Origin: Flammeovirga aprica JL-4
GTDB lineage: Bacteria > Bacteroidota > Bacteroidia > Cytophagales > Flammeovirgaceae
Length of the DNA stretch: 64,000 bases
NCBI RefSeq assembly: GCF_012844305.1
Contig: NZ_JABANE010000032.1
Location: 1-64,000, forward strand
Direction of reading: 5' to 3'
Shown here: positions 39,340 through 47,998 of the stretch, piece after piece
How the letters are laid out: each line of letters begins with the position of its first letter
Numbering within the stretch: position 1 is the first letter of the stretch
Translations under genes and position numbers: made by a program
Notes under the pieces: model-generated
What the model was told of the DNA's origin: nothing
Databases searched by the model: none
Seen by the model: the letters and a program-made list of their open reading frames with translations, nothing else

Positions 39340-39375
39340 AAAACAAAGACCCCCTTTTTGTGCAAAAGGAGGTCT
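39340..39375 (-). terminator. hairpin upstream of the bamD promoter, downstream of the DUF4097 gene
   Basis: On the minus strand AGACCTCCTTTT (39375-39364) pairs with AAAAGGGGGTCT (39358-39347), followed by TTGTTTT. It terminates the sigma/anti-sigma/DUF4097 operon. Confidence 0.8.
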
Positions 39376-39408
39376 CTGATTTCTATTTTTTTTATAATCA
39401 ATTCAGTT

Positions 39409-40422
39409 TTAGTTGAATTTTATACTTCCGTAAGCGGATTTGACATAAATTTTCTTATCAGAATCTTTCTTTATCCTATAACCGGCATATTCAGCTGAAG
39501 TATTGTGCTCAATTGATTTGTTGATTTCTACACCGTCAGCATTATTCTTAAAACTACCGTACCTTGTTGCTGCACTAAATTGGAAAGGTGTGTTTTCTTC
39601 AAAACCAATCTTGATAGAGCCGTATGCGGTCTCAGCATTGATTTCCACAAAAGAGCTTGCCACTTCTTCCACTTTGATACTGCCATAATCGGCTTCGTAA
39701 TTAAGAGAATTTCTTAAGGTATTGATCTCAAAATTAGAGTAAGCACTTTCACCTTCAATTGAGCCAGCAGTACCAATACTTATGTTTCCGTATTTATCAT
39801 CTATTTCTAGCTTGTTGGCTTGACCTATGTTCAATTTGCCAAGGTAACGTGATCTAACTTCTCCTTTCTCAATAAAATCAATATCACCGCTTCCGTAACT
39901 GATTTTAATTTCATTCGATGATCCATTAAGGTCTTTAGTTTTTAATGAGCCATAAGCAACGTCCAGTACTGAAGAGCCATTAATGCTTTCAGTGGTAATT
40001 GACCCGTATTTATTATGAAAATCGATATTGATGTCTTGAGGAGCAGAAATGTTATAAATGATTTTAAACCCTTTTTTGTTATTGATATTTGTACTGCTTG
40101 GAACAATAGTTTCAAAATGAACATTGCGTCCTGAAGATTGATTGACCACTCTGATTTCTTCTAACAGTGCTAACGCTTTTTTCTCCGAAGAGTGCCAAGC
40201 TTGTATAACGACTTCAACTTCAACATTTTTTTGATCCTTTGAGGTTTCAAGAATTACATCACCAAACTTATTTTCAATGGTAATAAGTGATGTTTCATCT
40301 ATTTTACTAAAAGTTTCATTTATCTTTTTTTCCTTCAAATTTGGCTGTTGCCCAAACGCTAATGTCACGGACAGCAAGAAAAGAATCGCTGTATTATATA
40401 CTATATTGTTGTTTTTCTTCAT
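39409..40422 (-). CDS. DUF4097-type periplasmic/surface beta-helix protein
   Basis: A signal peptide ends near residue 24 (TLAFGQ). The rest is DUF4097-like, a parallel-beta repeat of about 20-25 residues marked by recurring NKYGSITT, AYGSLKTK, SYGSGDID, DKYGNISI, DYGSIKVE, AYGSIKIG, RYGSFKNN and AYGSIKFN. Such proteins are often called putative adhesins; some sit with sigma/anti-sigma pairs. Its start overlaps the anti-sigma gene end by 29 bp, so they are co-translated. It may be the output or the sensed partner of that sigma system; this is inference. Confidence 0.85.
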   Translation of the reverse strand: MKKNNNIVYNTAILFLLSVTLAFGQQPNLKEKKINETFSKIDETSLITIENKFGDVILETSKDQKNVEVEVVIQAWHSSEKKALALLEEIRVVNQSSGRNVHFETIVPSSTNINNKKGFKIIYNISAPQDINIDFHNKYGSITTESINGSSVLDVAYGSLKTKDLNGSSNEIKISYGSGDIDFIEKGEVRSRYLGKLNIGQANKLEIDDKYGNISIGTAGSIEGESAYSNFEINTLRNSLNYEADYGSIKVEEVASSFVEINAETAYGSIKIGFEENTPFQFSAATRYGSFKNNADGVEINKSIEHNTSAEYAGYRIKKDSDKKIYVKSAYGSIKFN

Positions 40423-41179
40423 GATTCCTCTTTGGTTTAGTAGAGTTGATAATAATTTCCATTTGTTTGTTTAGGAGCTCAATTTGAAGCTCAAGATTGA
40501 TCACCATTTGTTTTCTTACAATCTCTGGTTCAGCACTTGTTGATGCCTCTTTTTTCAACGCCTTGTAGTTTCGTTGAAGGTGTTTTAATTGAACACTGAA
40601 ATCGTCAAGTAGCTTAATGTCTTCAAAGTCTAATGCATTGATCTGCATTTTTTTATTAGAAATAAGCGTCATGTAATAATCTTCTGCCTGTTCCCATTCT
40701 GAATTTTGAGAAGCAACGGGGGTAGATTCATCAACAGTATTAAAATTACTATTGCCAAACCACCCAATACCTACGCCAATAATTAATACTGCCGCTACAG
40801 ATAACCACTGTTTGCTGAAAAGTAATTTTACTTCTTTGGTCTCCTGTTGGGGTGTATTTTCTTTTTCTTCTTCATCTAACGCGTTTTCAATTTTATCCCA
40901 AAGACCTTTTGGGGCATCAAATTTATTAAGAGAAGAATTTTGAATCACTTCGTCAATCTGCTGTTCCTGAAGTGGCTCATTGCGGAGTTCTTTTTCAATC
41001 CTTGACCAGATTTTGTCTGAAGGTTGATGATAGTTTTTTATGTCAGATCTCAAACGGACCACCTCTTTTTCAAGGTTGTCGTTTAATATTTCTTCAAATC
41101 TTTGATTACATCCATCAGAGGGTGTTAAGGCATCTAACTTTCCTCTATTTTCAAGGATGAATTTTTCAATTTTATCCAT
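40394..41179 (-). CDS. single-pass membrane anti-sigma factor-like protein
   Basis: No signal peptide. Residues 1-128 are cytoplasmic and acidic with two short repeats of a 'iWsRIEKELrn / lWDKIENALDEEE' pattern, one transmembrane helix follows at about 131-148 (WLSVAAVLIIGVGIGWFG), and the periplasmic end (about 150-261) is a coiled-coil. Position directly after a sigma factor gene (12-bp gap) and this topology support an anti-sigma role, although the classical zinc anti-sigma HxxxCxxC motif is not visible. It overlaps the DUF4097 gene. Confidence 0.7.
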   Translation of the reverse strand: MDKIEKFILENRGKLDALTPSDGCNQRFEEILNDNLEKEVVRLRSDIKNYHQPSDKIWSRIEKELRNEPLQEQQIDEVIQNSSLNKFDAPKGLWDKIENALDEEEKENTPQQETKEVKLLFSKQWLSVAAVLIIGVGIGWFGNSNFNTVDESTPVASQNSEWEQAEDYYMTLISNKKMQINALDFEDIKLLDDFSVQLKHLQRNYKALKKEASTSAEPEIVRKQMVINLELQIELLNKQMEIIINSTKPKRNHEEKQQYSI

Positions 41180-41191
41180 AGTAAAGAGAAT

Positions 41192-41719
41192 TTAGAGTGA
41201 TACTTTTAAAATATCTTTCAGTTTCTTTTTCGCTCTGCTGTACTGTGACTTAGAAGCTGATTCACTGATGTTCAAAATTTGGGATATTTCCTTGTGGTCA
41301 TATCCTTCCAATAAATACAAAGAAAAAACAATGCGATAACCGTCAGGCAATAGTTGAATAGCTTCTCGGATTCTGTCAATATTCAATATCAAATCAATGT
41401 CTTGTTCGCCCTCATTGTCCAAATGGTCAGGAATTCGTCCTTCTTCCATTTCCACAAGTTCAAGACGTCTCTTTTTTACATGGTTGATGGAGTGGTTCAC
41501 AACAATTCTTTTGAGCCATGAACCAAAAGAAGAAGTCCCTTTAAACTGGTCTAGATTTCTAAAAGCACTTAGAAAGGCTTCCTGCAGTATGTCTTCCGCT
41601 TCTTCAAGGTTGTTGATGATGCGGACACATATATTATACATTGCTTTTGAATATTGCTGATAGAGTTCAAATTGAGCTTTTCTATCGCCCTCTTTGCATC
41701 TTTCTATTATCGCTGTCAT
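41192..41719 (-). CDS. ECF-type RNA polymerase sigma factor
   Basis: Sigma-70 region 2 (about 10-75) includes DILQEAFLSAFRNLDQFKGTSSFGSWLKRIVVN, and region 4 (about 115-170) has LPDGYRIVFSLYLLEGYDHKEISQILNISESASKSQYSRAKKKL. Length 175 aa fits ECF sigma factors (sigma-24-like). It heads an operon with an anti-sigma-like membrane protein and a DUF4097 protein, suggesting envelope-responsive control. Its own target promoters are not known; the AACTCTTT boxes at 25.9-29.3 kb are one candidate but nothing links them directly. Confidence 0.9.
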   Translation of the reverse strand: MTAIIERCKEGDRKAQFELYQQYSKAMYNICVRIINNLEEAEDILQEAFLSAFRNLDQFKGTSSFGSWLKRIVVNHSINHVKKRRLELVEMEEGRIPDHLDNEGEQDIDLILNIDRIREAIQLLPDGYRIVFSLYLLEGYDHKEISQILNISESASKSQYSRAKKKLKDILKVSL

Positions 41720-41793
41720 AAGTTTTTGCTTTGTTTACTTTAAAGACAGCTTAAGATACTCAGGGTTGCATAAGGAATAAAAAAAATAGTCTG

Positions 41794-42213
41794 CTAGTTG
41801 CAATTTTTACAAGTGCCAATGATTAAGTAGTTGGTTTCCTTAGAAGTATATCCTTCAGGAAGTTTTACAGGAGTAATTTGCAAATCATCCATGCATTCAG
41901 TATTGCCGCATACTTGGCATTTGAAGTGCACATGATCATGACTGTGGTGTGAGTGCGAGCAATGCTCTGTATTGCACATAGCATATTTCACAATTGAGTT
42001 TTCATCAATCACTCTATGTAAAATACCTACCTCTATAAATGTTTTGAGAGTACGGTAAATAGTAGCACGGTCACATAAACCTATCAGTTTTTCTTCGATA
42101 ATGTTTTCACTCAAGGCGATATTACTATCTCTGAAAATATTGATAATGCTGATTCTTCCTGTAGTTCTACGTAATTTGTAGTCGTTTAATATTTCAATGG
42201 CTTCTGTACTCAT
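41794..42213 (-). CDS. Fur-family metalloregulator
   Basis: A winged helix (about 10-80) with RATIYRTLKTFIEVGILHRV is followed by a metal-binding dimerisation domain with the His-rich run HCSHSHHSHDHVHFKC and two zinc-type pairs, CQVC and CKNC. The 139-aa length is normal. The pair of CxxC motifs indicates a structural Zn site, and the extended HCSHSHHSHDHVH cluster could sense Zn, Fe or Mn; Zur-like or Fur-like identity cannot be settled. It is monocistronic with a promoter box touching the start codon. Confidence 0.9.
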   Translation of the reverse strand: MSTEAIEILNDYKLRRTTGRISIINIFRDSNIALSENIIEEKLIGLCDRATIYRTLKTFIEVGILHRVIDENSIVKYAMCNTEHCSHSHHSHDHVHFKCQVCGNTECMDDLQITPVKLPEGYTSKETNYLIIGTCKNCN

Positions 42214-42217
42214 ACTG

Positions 42218-42225
42218 CAAAATTA
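42218..42225 (-). promoter_or_regulatory. -7 box TAATTTTG abutting the Fur-family gene start
   Basis: The minus strand reads TAATTTTGCAGTATG with ATG as start codon. The predicted transcription start falls on or beside the A of ATG. Confidence 0.5.
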
Positions 42226-42291
42226 CTTGAAAGCGTCATAAATACATATTCTCTTTTTGAAAAATTTCAATATAATGAGCTTTAATAACAT

Positions 42292-42331
42292 AAAAAGCCT
42301 TACAACCAATGAGATAGAGGTGTAAGGCTTT
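42292..42331 (-). terminator. terminator of the gene at 42368
   Basis: On the minus strand AAAGCCTTACA (42331-42321) pairs perfectly with TGTAAGGCTTT (42304-42294), followed by TTATG. Confidence 0.85.
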
Positions 42332-42367
42332 CTGAGTGAATCAGCATTTGAGTACTGAAACTTCTCT

Positions 42368-43000
42368 TTATTCTTCAATCAGCGAACCAGATCTAACGAC
42401 AAAAGACTGGCAGAAGGCATTAAAGATCGGCACATTGTCCAATTCTAATGCAAGACCAATTTCTTTAATCTTCTCTAATTCCACTTCTGTAATTGCTCTT
42501 TCATTAAGTAAATCGTCATCCTCTTCCATAAATAAGAAAGAAATGAATTTAACAAAGATGAAAGGAGCATTTAAGATATCTCTTTTTAAATCACCTGTTA
42601 AAGAGTCAGGGTTTTTCAATGTTTCCAAAACAACATTGTTCTCTTTTAAAGAAGAGTGCATCGTTATTTTAATCAATTTATAAAAACGATTTTCCCACTC
42701 AGAGAAGTTGTATGAAAGGTATTTTAATGCAGGAGCAAGGGGGTCATTTTTCTGGAAGAAACTTCTTCTTGAAAGCTTGCGTGCTTTTCTTCTTAAAGTA
42801 ATTTCTTCATAATGACTTACACTGCCGTTGGCTAATGCAATACCGATGGATGGAGTGATTAAAATGATAGAAATAAAGTCATCATCACTTAGGTCCATAA
42901 ATGCAGGGTCCACTTTCAAGAAATCCTTCTTAAGGGCTTGCATTTCACTAAAAAAGTCCGCGTCTCTTACGAGCGTAATTAACTCACTACCTGTAATCAT
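42368..43000 (-). CDS. hypothetical cytoplasmic protein, 210 aa
   Basis: No signal peptide or transmembrane helix. The sequence is helix-rich with clusters of Arg/Lys (TLRRKARKLSRRSFFQK near 88-104) and acidic patches. No family is recognised, though the all-helical pattern and spacing are a little like TerB-type domains; I would not rely on that. It lies between a Fur-family gene and an MlaD-type gene, each with separate signals, and has its own terminator, so it is probably a stand-alone gene. Confidence 0.65.
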   Translation of the reverse strand: MITGSELITLVRDADFFSEMQALKKDFLKVDPAFMDLSDDDFISIILITPSIGIALANGSVSHYEEITLRRKARKLSRRSFFQKNDPLAPALKYLSYNFSEWENRFYKLIKITMHSSLKENNVVLETLKNPDSLTGDLKRDILNAPFIFVKFISFLFMEEDDDLLNERAITEVELEKIKEIGLALELDNVPIFNAFCQSFVVRSGSLIEE

Positions 43001-43040
43001 TTATTTATTGTTTAATTTTTTCTAAATATAAGTACTAAAG

Positions 43041-43048
43041 CAAAATTA
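43041..43048 (-). promoter_or_regulatory. -7 box TAATTTTG upstream of the gene at 42368
   Basis: TAATTTTG on the minus strand matches TAnnTTTG, about 40 bp before the ATG at 43000. No clear -33 box. Confidence 0.4.
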
Positions 43049-43147
43049 ACTTACTATAAGTTCCTCATAATTTTTAATGATTGTAATCAAAGAATAATAA
43101 GAAGAAATAATAAAAGCTTATTATTCATTGATACTTAAGTTTTCAGC

Positions 43148-44095
43148 CTATTTCTTTTTCTTCTCCTTCGGTGCTTTGTCTTTCTTTCCAAAAACAGAGA
43201 AGTGGATATAACGCTTTGGGTGTTCTTGGAAATCAATAAACAATGAATCTAAATCAGCCATTGTTCTCACCATCTGATCATGAAGTTCTCTTTCTGTCAG
43301 TAATGCACCTACTGTGCCGTTCGGATCGTTGACGTTTTGCAGAGTAGTATTTGCAGAAGCCAGTAATTGCTGTGCTTCTTTTACTGTCTGTGCCAAAGGA
43401 GCGTCATTTAATGAATCTGCTAAATGATCCATTTTTGCTAAGATAGGTTCTAACTTTTTAGAAGCAGCAGAAAATTCACTCGACATCACTTGTAAATTGT
43501 ATAAAGTTTTGTCTAAACCTCCATTGTCAACTTTTCTCATGATGGACTTTGCCGACATTAGAGTAGAGTCAGCAGTAGCGCCAGCCACTCTAAATTGAGA
43601 CATCATTCCTTTTGCAGTATCAAGAGTAGCCTCTAGACTTGCAAAAAGCGGATCTAATTTATCAACGATTGCTGCAACCATGCCGTTTTCTACACCTCCA
43701 GCAAGGGTAGTTTCCGGTGGAGCAAGCTCTCCTTCACCTTCAGTTCTTAAGATAATTTGTTTGTCACCGAGCATTCCTTTGTCTGCAATTATAGCAACAG
43801 TATTTTTGTAAACTTTAATATCTTCATTGATATCTAAAGTCACTTTTACCATATTATTTTGATTTTGTAATAGCTCCATACTAGATACTCTTCCAACTAT
43901 GTAACCGTTTATGGTGACATTATTAGAGACCTGTAGGTCTGCGGCGCTTGGGTATTCGACATAAAAAGTATTTTGATTTGAAAAAATGTCAATCCCTTTT
44001 AAGAAGTTATAACCGAAGTAAAGCACGAAGGCCGAGATAGTTGCGAAAATGCCTACTTTAACTTCGTGTGAAAATTCAACTTTGATTGTGGACAC
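43148..44095 (-). CDS. MlaD-like MCE-domain protein
   Basis: One transmembrane helix near the N-terminus (about 11-30, VGIFATISAFVLYFGYNFL) anchors a periplasmic MCE domain (about 38-120, FYVEYPSAADLQVSNNVTINGYIVGRV). A long helical region follows (about 140-290) and a Lys-rich tail ends the protein. MCE proteins form hexameric rings that carry phospholipids between membranes. No MlaE/MlaF genes are next to it. It is divergent from the LptD-like gene, another outer-membrane lipid asymmetry function. Confidence 0.9.
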   Translation of the reverse strand: MSTIKVEFSHEVKVGIFATISAFVLYFGYNFLKGIDIFSNQNTFYVEYPSAADLQVSNNVTINGYIVGRVSSMELLQNQNNMVKVTLDINEDIKVYKNTVAIIADKGMLGDKQIILRTEGEGELAPPETTLAGGVENGMVAAIVDKLDPLFASLEATLDTAKGMMSQFRVAGATADSTLMSAKSIMRKVDNGGLDKTLYNLQVMSSEFSAASKKLEPILAKMDHLADSLNDAPLAQTVKEAQQLLASANTTLQNVNDPNGTVGALLTERELHDQMVRTMADLDSLFIDFQEHPKRYIHFSVFGKKDKAPKEKKKK

Positions 44096-44233
44096 AATTA
44101 TAATATTTGATTTGAAATCTTATTTGTTCTAATGTAGCTTGCAGCTTAATTATGACATCTCAAATTTATCAAAGAATATCATTTATTCTATATTTCTTTC
44201 CATTTTTGATAATGAAGACTCGAAATAATACCT

Positions 44234-44241
44234 TAAATTTG
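44234..44241 (+). promoter_or_regulatory. -7 box TAAATTTG upstream of the LptD-like gene
   Basis: TAAATTTG matches TAnnTTTG, 33 bp before the gene start. A TTTG at 44205-44208 is 25 bp further up, slightly longer than the usual 19-21 bp spacing. Confidence 0.45.
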
Positions 44242-44273
44242 TAAAATATGACTTTCAAAATGTCATCTGATAC

Positions 44274-47200
44274 ATGATCCGTACTTTGTTCAAAAAAATA
44301 GATATACTTAATTTTTTGCATAACCTATTGTTTGGTCTAGCGGTGGCTTTATTTTTTATGATGTTTACTCCATCAAAAGCAGAAGCTAGCAAATATGTCT
44401 TAGAACCAGAAGAGGAAGAGACATATTTTAGAATTTATAATGACACTGCCAAAAGTAGGCAGGCAGCTAGGGAGTTAGCAAAAACATTGAATTTGCTAAA
44501 CGCTGGTGCTAAGAATGAGCTTATATCCAATTATGCCATTGCGATGAAGGCTTTTGCCGACTCTGTGTTATTCAGAGGCGATAGAGAATTGCAACAAGTA
44601 CGTGAAGACATGGCTGAGCCTGACATTGTAGAACGGATGAATCAGTTGGATGCCGCCTTGAAATCTACGGACCCCAATGAATGGGAAGAAGCCAAAAACT
44701 CCGGGATTTTTGAAGAATTGGATGAAGTAATATTTAATTTTAGTGATCATGAGCTTCCTTCCGAGGACATGATTGAAACATTGGATACTTGGAAAAGGGA
44801 AGGGGATGAAGGCATTGCCGCTACTGAAGATGCCTTTGATTTTCCAGTAGAATACACCTCAGATTCCTCCAACTTTGTGATGAGAACCCAAACCATGTAC
44901 ATGGTCGGAAATGCCGAAGTGGAATTTGGTGAACAGAAACTGAATGCAGGAGATATACAGATGAACTTTGTGACTCACATTGTAAAAGCACAGGGTATTC
45001 CAGATACGACGGGACAAATTGTAGAGAAACCCATTTTTAAAGATGGGGAAAAGACATTTAATGCTAATGAGATGATCTACAATTATGAAACTCAAAAAGG
45101 TCTGATCAAAGGTATTGTAACCGAGGAAAGTGATGGTATTATTACCTCTCAGATTGTAAAAAAGACGGCTGGCCCAGAAATGTATATGGGCGACAATGTT
45201 TATACAACATGTAGACTTGAACACCCTCACTTTGGTTTCCGAACGAAAAAATTAAAAGTAGTTCCAGAAAAAAACGTAGTGTCAGGACCATTTTTGGTTG
45301 AATTAAATGAATCCCCTCTTCCTTTGGGATTTTTCTTTGGACTTTTCCCTGCAACGACAGATAATACCTCTGGTTTTGTAATGCCTACTTACGGTGAATC
45401 AACAGACAGAGGTTTTTACTTAAGAGATGGTGGTGTATTCCTTGCACTGACAGATTATTTTAACTTGACTGTACTTGGTACTGCTTATACTTTGGGTGGA
45501 TGGGGCTTGAATGTTTCCTCTCAATACCGTAAAAGATATTCATTCAGTGGTAACACAAGGTTCTCCATCGTAAATAACCTCTTTCAGGAAAACGATGGTT
45601 CTCTTACCGTAAGACAAGATTATCAGATACAGTGGTCACACTCTCAGGAGAGCAAGAAGAATTCAAGATTCTCGGCCAATATTAATATTGCCAACTCTGA
45701 TTATAACAGAAATAACTCACAGAACGCGAATGACTTCCTTCAGTCTTCTATGAACTCTTCTGTAAGTTATAGCAACAACTTTGCGGTGGGTAATGTAAAC
45801 ATGTCCATGACGGCACAAACACGTTACCAACAAAACGTAACGACAGGTGAAGCAACTTTAAGCCCGGAAGGCTCTTTCAACGTTGCTCGTACAAGACCTT
45901 TCAAATCTTTATTTAAAAAATCAAATGCAATCTCAGAAATAGGCTTTACTTATAATATGAGAGCATCAGGTTCAGTAACCAACAAACCTGGGCAGGGAAG
46001 ACTTCCCTTTGACGTAGTTGGTGCTGATAACGATCCTTCAGACGGGTTGGATGATACAGGCAGGTACCCTGATTTATTATTAAACTTTGGAGATTATTCA
46101 GAAGATTTCCAGTGGGGTATTACGCATGAACTTCCTGTTTCCACTCAGATGAAAATCTTTAAGTATTTTACACTTTCTCCAAGTGTGAGTTACAAAGAAT
46201 ACTGGCATCCTTTCCGTTATGATTATACATTTATTGAAGAAGAAAATGCGGTTTTAGTTGATACAACAAATGAATTGACGAGATATCAAGAATACAGTAC
46301 TTCAGTAGGTTTTAACACCAACATGTTCATGTTCTATAATATGAAAGGTGGTTCTGTCATCCGTCATACTATTCAGCCAAACGTATCAATGAGTTTTAGA
46401 CCTGACTTTGGTGATCCAACTTATGATTACTATCAATATGTACAAACGTCAAATACTGATACTAAAGGTCGTGAAATGTTTAGATCAGAAGGTGGCTTAG
46501 TAGGTAAACCTTCCGCTGGGCGAAGTAATAGTTTGAACTTCTCCATCAACAACATTCTGGAGCTCAAATCCGGGAAGAAAGATGAAGAAACCGGAAAGGC
46601 TAAAAAGACAATGCTCTTGAATAACCTTCAAGTTTCATCAGGATATGATTTTGAAAGGGATTCATTGAACTGGTCTGATATTAATGCCGGGTTTAGAACA
46701 ACTCTCTTTAAAAAGGTAGATGTGTCCGTTCAGTCTCGCTGGAACCCTTATAAGTATGAGATTGTTTCTACAGCTTATGACGAAGATTTGAAGAAGGAAG
46801 TAGTGACGAGTCAGTATAAATCTAAAGACTTACTTTGGGATACGGATGGGAAAATTGCAGATCTGACCAGTTTAACCGTTTCTTTAGGAACAAGATTAGC
46901 ACCTAAAGGAGCAAAGAAAAAGCAAGAAGAGAAACTGGATCAAATGCAGCCAAGAAACGAAATGGAGCGTCAGATGCTAGAGCAGATGAGAAGAAACCCT
47001 GATTTGTATCTGGATTTTGATATCCCTTGGTCATTGTCATTGAACTACAACTTGAATTATAATAAAACAGGTGAGGCAGAACCAACGATCACGCAAACCT
47101 TTACTTTCTCAGGTGATGTCTCTTTGACACCAAAGTGGAAGTTTGCCTTCAGATCAGGTTTTGACTTTAAAGAAAACGCATTCTCATATACATCTCTAGA

Positions 47201-47363
47201 TTTGACAAGAGATCTGCACTGTTGGCAATTAACAGCCAACTGGATTCCATTTGGTCCACGACAATCTTATAATATTACAATTGCAGTGAAAGCAGCAATG
47301 CTACAGGATTTGAAGTGGGAGAAGCGTAACTCATGGATTGACCGTAACGATAGATTCCAATAA
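44274..47363 (+). CDS. LptD-like LPS-assembly outer-membrane protein
   Basis: The N-terminal hydrophobic segment (about 17-38, ending TPSKAEA) is a signal peptide. A helical N-region (about 45-185) is followed by an OstA-like beta-jellyroll (about 190-330, MYMVGNAEVEFGEQKLNAGDIQMNF), then a large beta barrel (about 350-1029) rich in aromatic/Asn strands and ending in paired short strands. This matches the Bacteroidota LptD-type family that receives LPS and inserts it in the outer leaflet. The paired conserved cysteines of E. coli LptD are not evident. It is followed after 13 bp by a thioesterase gene. Its divergent partner is MlaD-like. The length of 1029 aa is slightly long for the family. 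Confidence 0.85.
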   Translation: MIRTLFKKIDILNFLHNLLFGLAVALFFMMFTPSKAEASKYVLEPEEEETYFRIYNDTAKSRQAARELAKTLNLLNAGAKNELISNYAIAMKAFADSVLFRGDRELQQVREDMAEPDIVERMNQLDAALKSTDPNEWEEAKNSGIFEELDEVIFNFSDHELPSEDMIETLDTWKREGDEGIAATEDAFDFPVEYTSDSSNFVMRTQTMYMVGNAEVEFGEQKLNAGDIQMNFVTHIVKAQGIPDTTGQIVEKPIFKDGEKTFNANEMIYNYETQKGLIKGIVTEESDGIITSQIVKKTAGPEMYMGDNVYTTCRLEHPHFGFRTKKLKVVPEKNVVSGPFLVELNESPLPLGFFFGLFPATTDNTSGFVMPTYGESTDRGFYLRDGGVFLALTDYFNLTVLGTAYTLGGWGLNVSSQYRKRYSFSGNTRFSIVNNLFQENDGSLTVRQDYQIQWSHSQESKKNSRFSANINIANSDYNRNNSQNANDFLQSSMNSSVSYSNNFAVGNVNMSMTAQTRYQQNVTTGEATLSPEGSFNVARTRPFKSLFKKSNAISEIGFTYNMRASGSVTNKPGQGRLPFDVVGADNDPSDGLDDTGRYPDLLLNFGDYSEDFQWGITHELPVSTQMKIFKYFTLSPSVSYKEYWHPFRYDYTFIEEENAVLVDTTNELTRYQEYSTSVGFNTNMFMFYNMKGGSVIRHTIQPNVSMSFRPDFGDPTYDYYQYVQTSNTDTKGREMFRSEGGLVGKPSAGRSNSLNFSINNILELKSGKKDEETGKAKKTMLLNNLQVSSGYDFERDSLNWSDINAGFRTTLFKKVDVSVQSRWNPYKYEIVSTAYDEDLKKEVVTSQYKSKDLLWDTDGKIADLTSLTVSLGTRLAPKGAKKKQEEKLDQMQPRNEMERQMLEQMRRNPDLYLDFDIPWSLSLNYNLNYNKTGEAEPTITQTFTFSGDVSLTPKWKFAFRSGFDFKENAFSYTSLDLTRDLHCWQLTANWIPFGPRQSYNITIAVKAAMLQDLKWEKRNSWIDRNDRFQ

Positions 47364-47376
47364 TAAACCTAAAAAT

Positions 47377-47895
47377 ATGCCTTTTTATCACGACTTACAG
47401 AAAAGTTATCCTAAGGAAACAGAATCAAGAGTGATCATTCGTTTTCAGGATTGCGACCCATTCAGACACCTGAATAACTCTAAGTATTTTGATTATTTCT
47501 TTAATGCCAGAGAGGACAGGGTACCGCAATTGTATGGTTATAACACTGCAGATATTTATAAGGAATTTGGAACAGGTTGGGTGATATTCAATCATCAAAT
47601 TTCATATCTAAGGCCGGCTGCTGTAGGAGAGTGGGTAAGAGTGAAATCAAGTATTATTCATGTAGATCACAATTCAATTATTGTTGAATACTATATGATG
47701 GATGATGCAAAGACACAGCTTAAAACAGTATTGTGGTCTAAAATGAGATATATTGAGGCTAATACCGGAAAAAGTACGGATCATCAGGAGGAAGTTTTTG
47801 AATATTTGGATACTATCAGAAATAAGGATGTAGATATTTCGAAAGTAACCTTTGAGGAAAGAATCACACAACTGAAGAATAAAATAGTAGGTTAG
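47377..47895 (+). CDS. 4HBT hotdog acyl-CoA thioesterase
   Basis: I use ATG at 47377 (MPFYHDLQKSYPKE) rather than the in-frame ATG at 47338, which lies inside the LptD-like gene. The YbgC/FadM-like 4HBT motif is RFQDCDPFRHLNNSKYFDYF, where the Asp after Arg-Phe-Gln is the usual catalytic site, followed by hotdog strands (GTGWVIFNHQISYLRPAAVGEWVRV). Substrate unknown. It is likely co-transcribed with the LptD-like gene (13-bp gap) and ends in a strong terminator. Confidence 0.88.
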   Translation: MPFYHDLQKSYPKETESRVIIRFQDCDPFRHLNNSKYFDYFFNAREDRVPQLYGYNTADIYKEFGTGWVIFNHQISYLRPAAVGEWVRVKSSIIHVDHNSIIVEYYMMDDAKTQLKTVLWSKMRYIEANTGKSTDHQEEVFEYLDTIRNKDVDISKVTFEERITQLKNKIVG

Positions 47896-47899
47896 TAAG

Positions 47900-47948
47900 A
47901 GGCCTTCGTAAAACAGTAATGATAGTTTTACGAAGGCCTTATTTTTTA
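47900..47948 (+). terminator. terminator of the LptD-like/thioesterase operon
   Basis: AGGCCTTCGTAAAAC (47900-47914) pairs perfectly with GTTTTACGAAGGCCT (47925-47939), followed by TATTTTTTA. Confidence 0.93.
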
Positions 47949-47998
47949 AATAATGCTTTTGTATTGGTACTTAGTTTTTAATCTTGCTGAAGATATAT

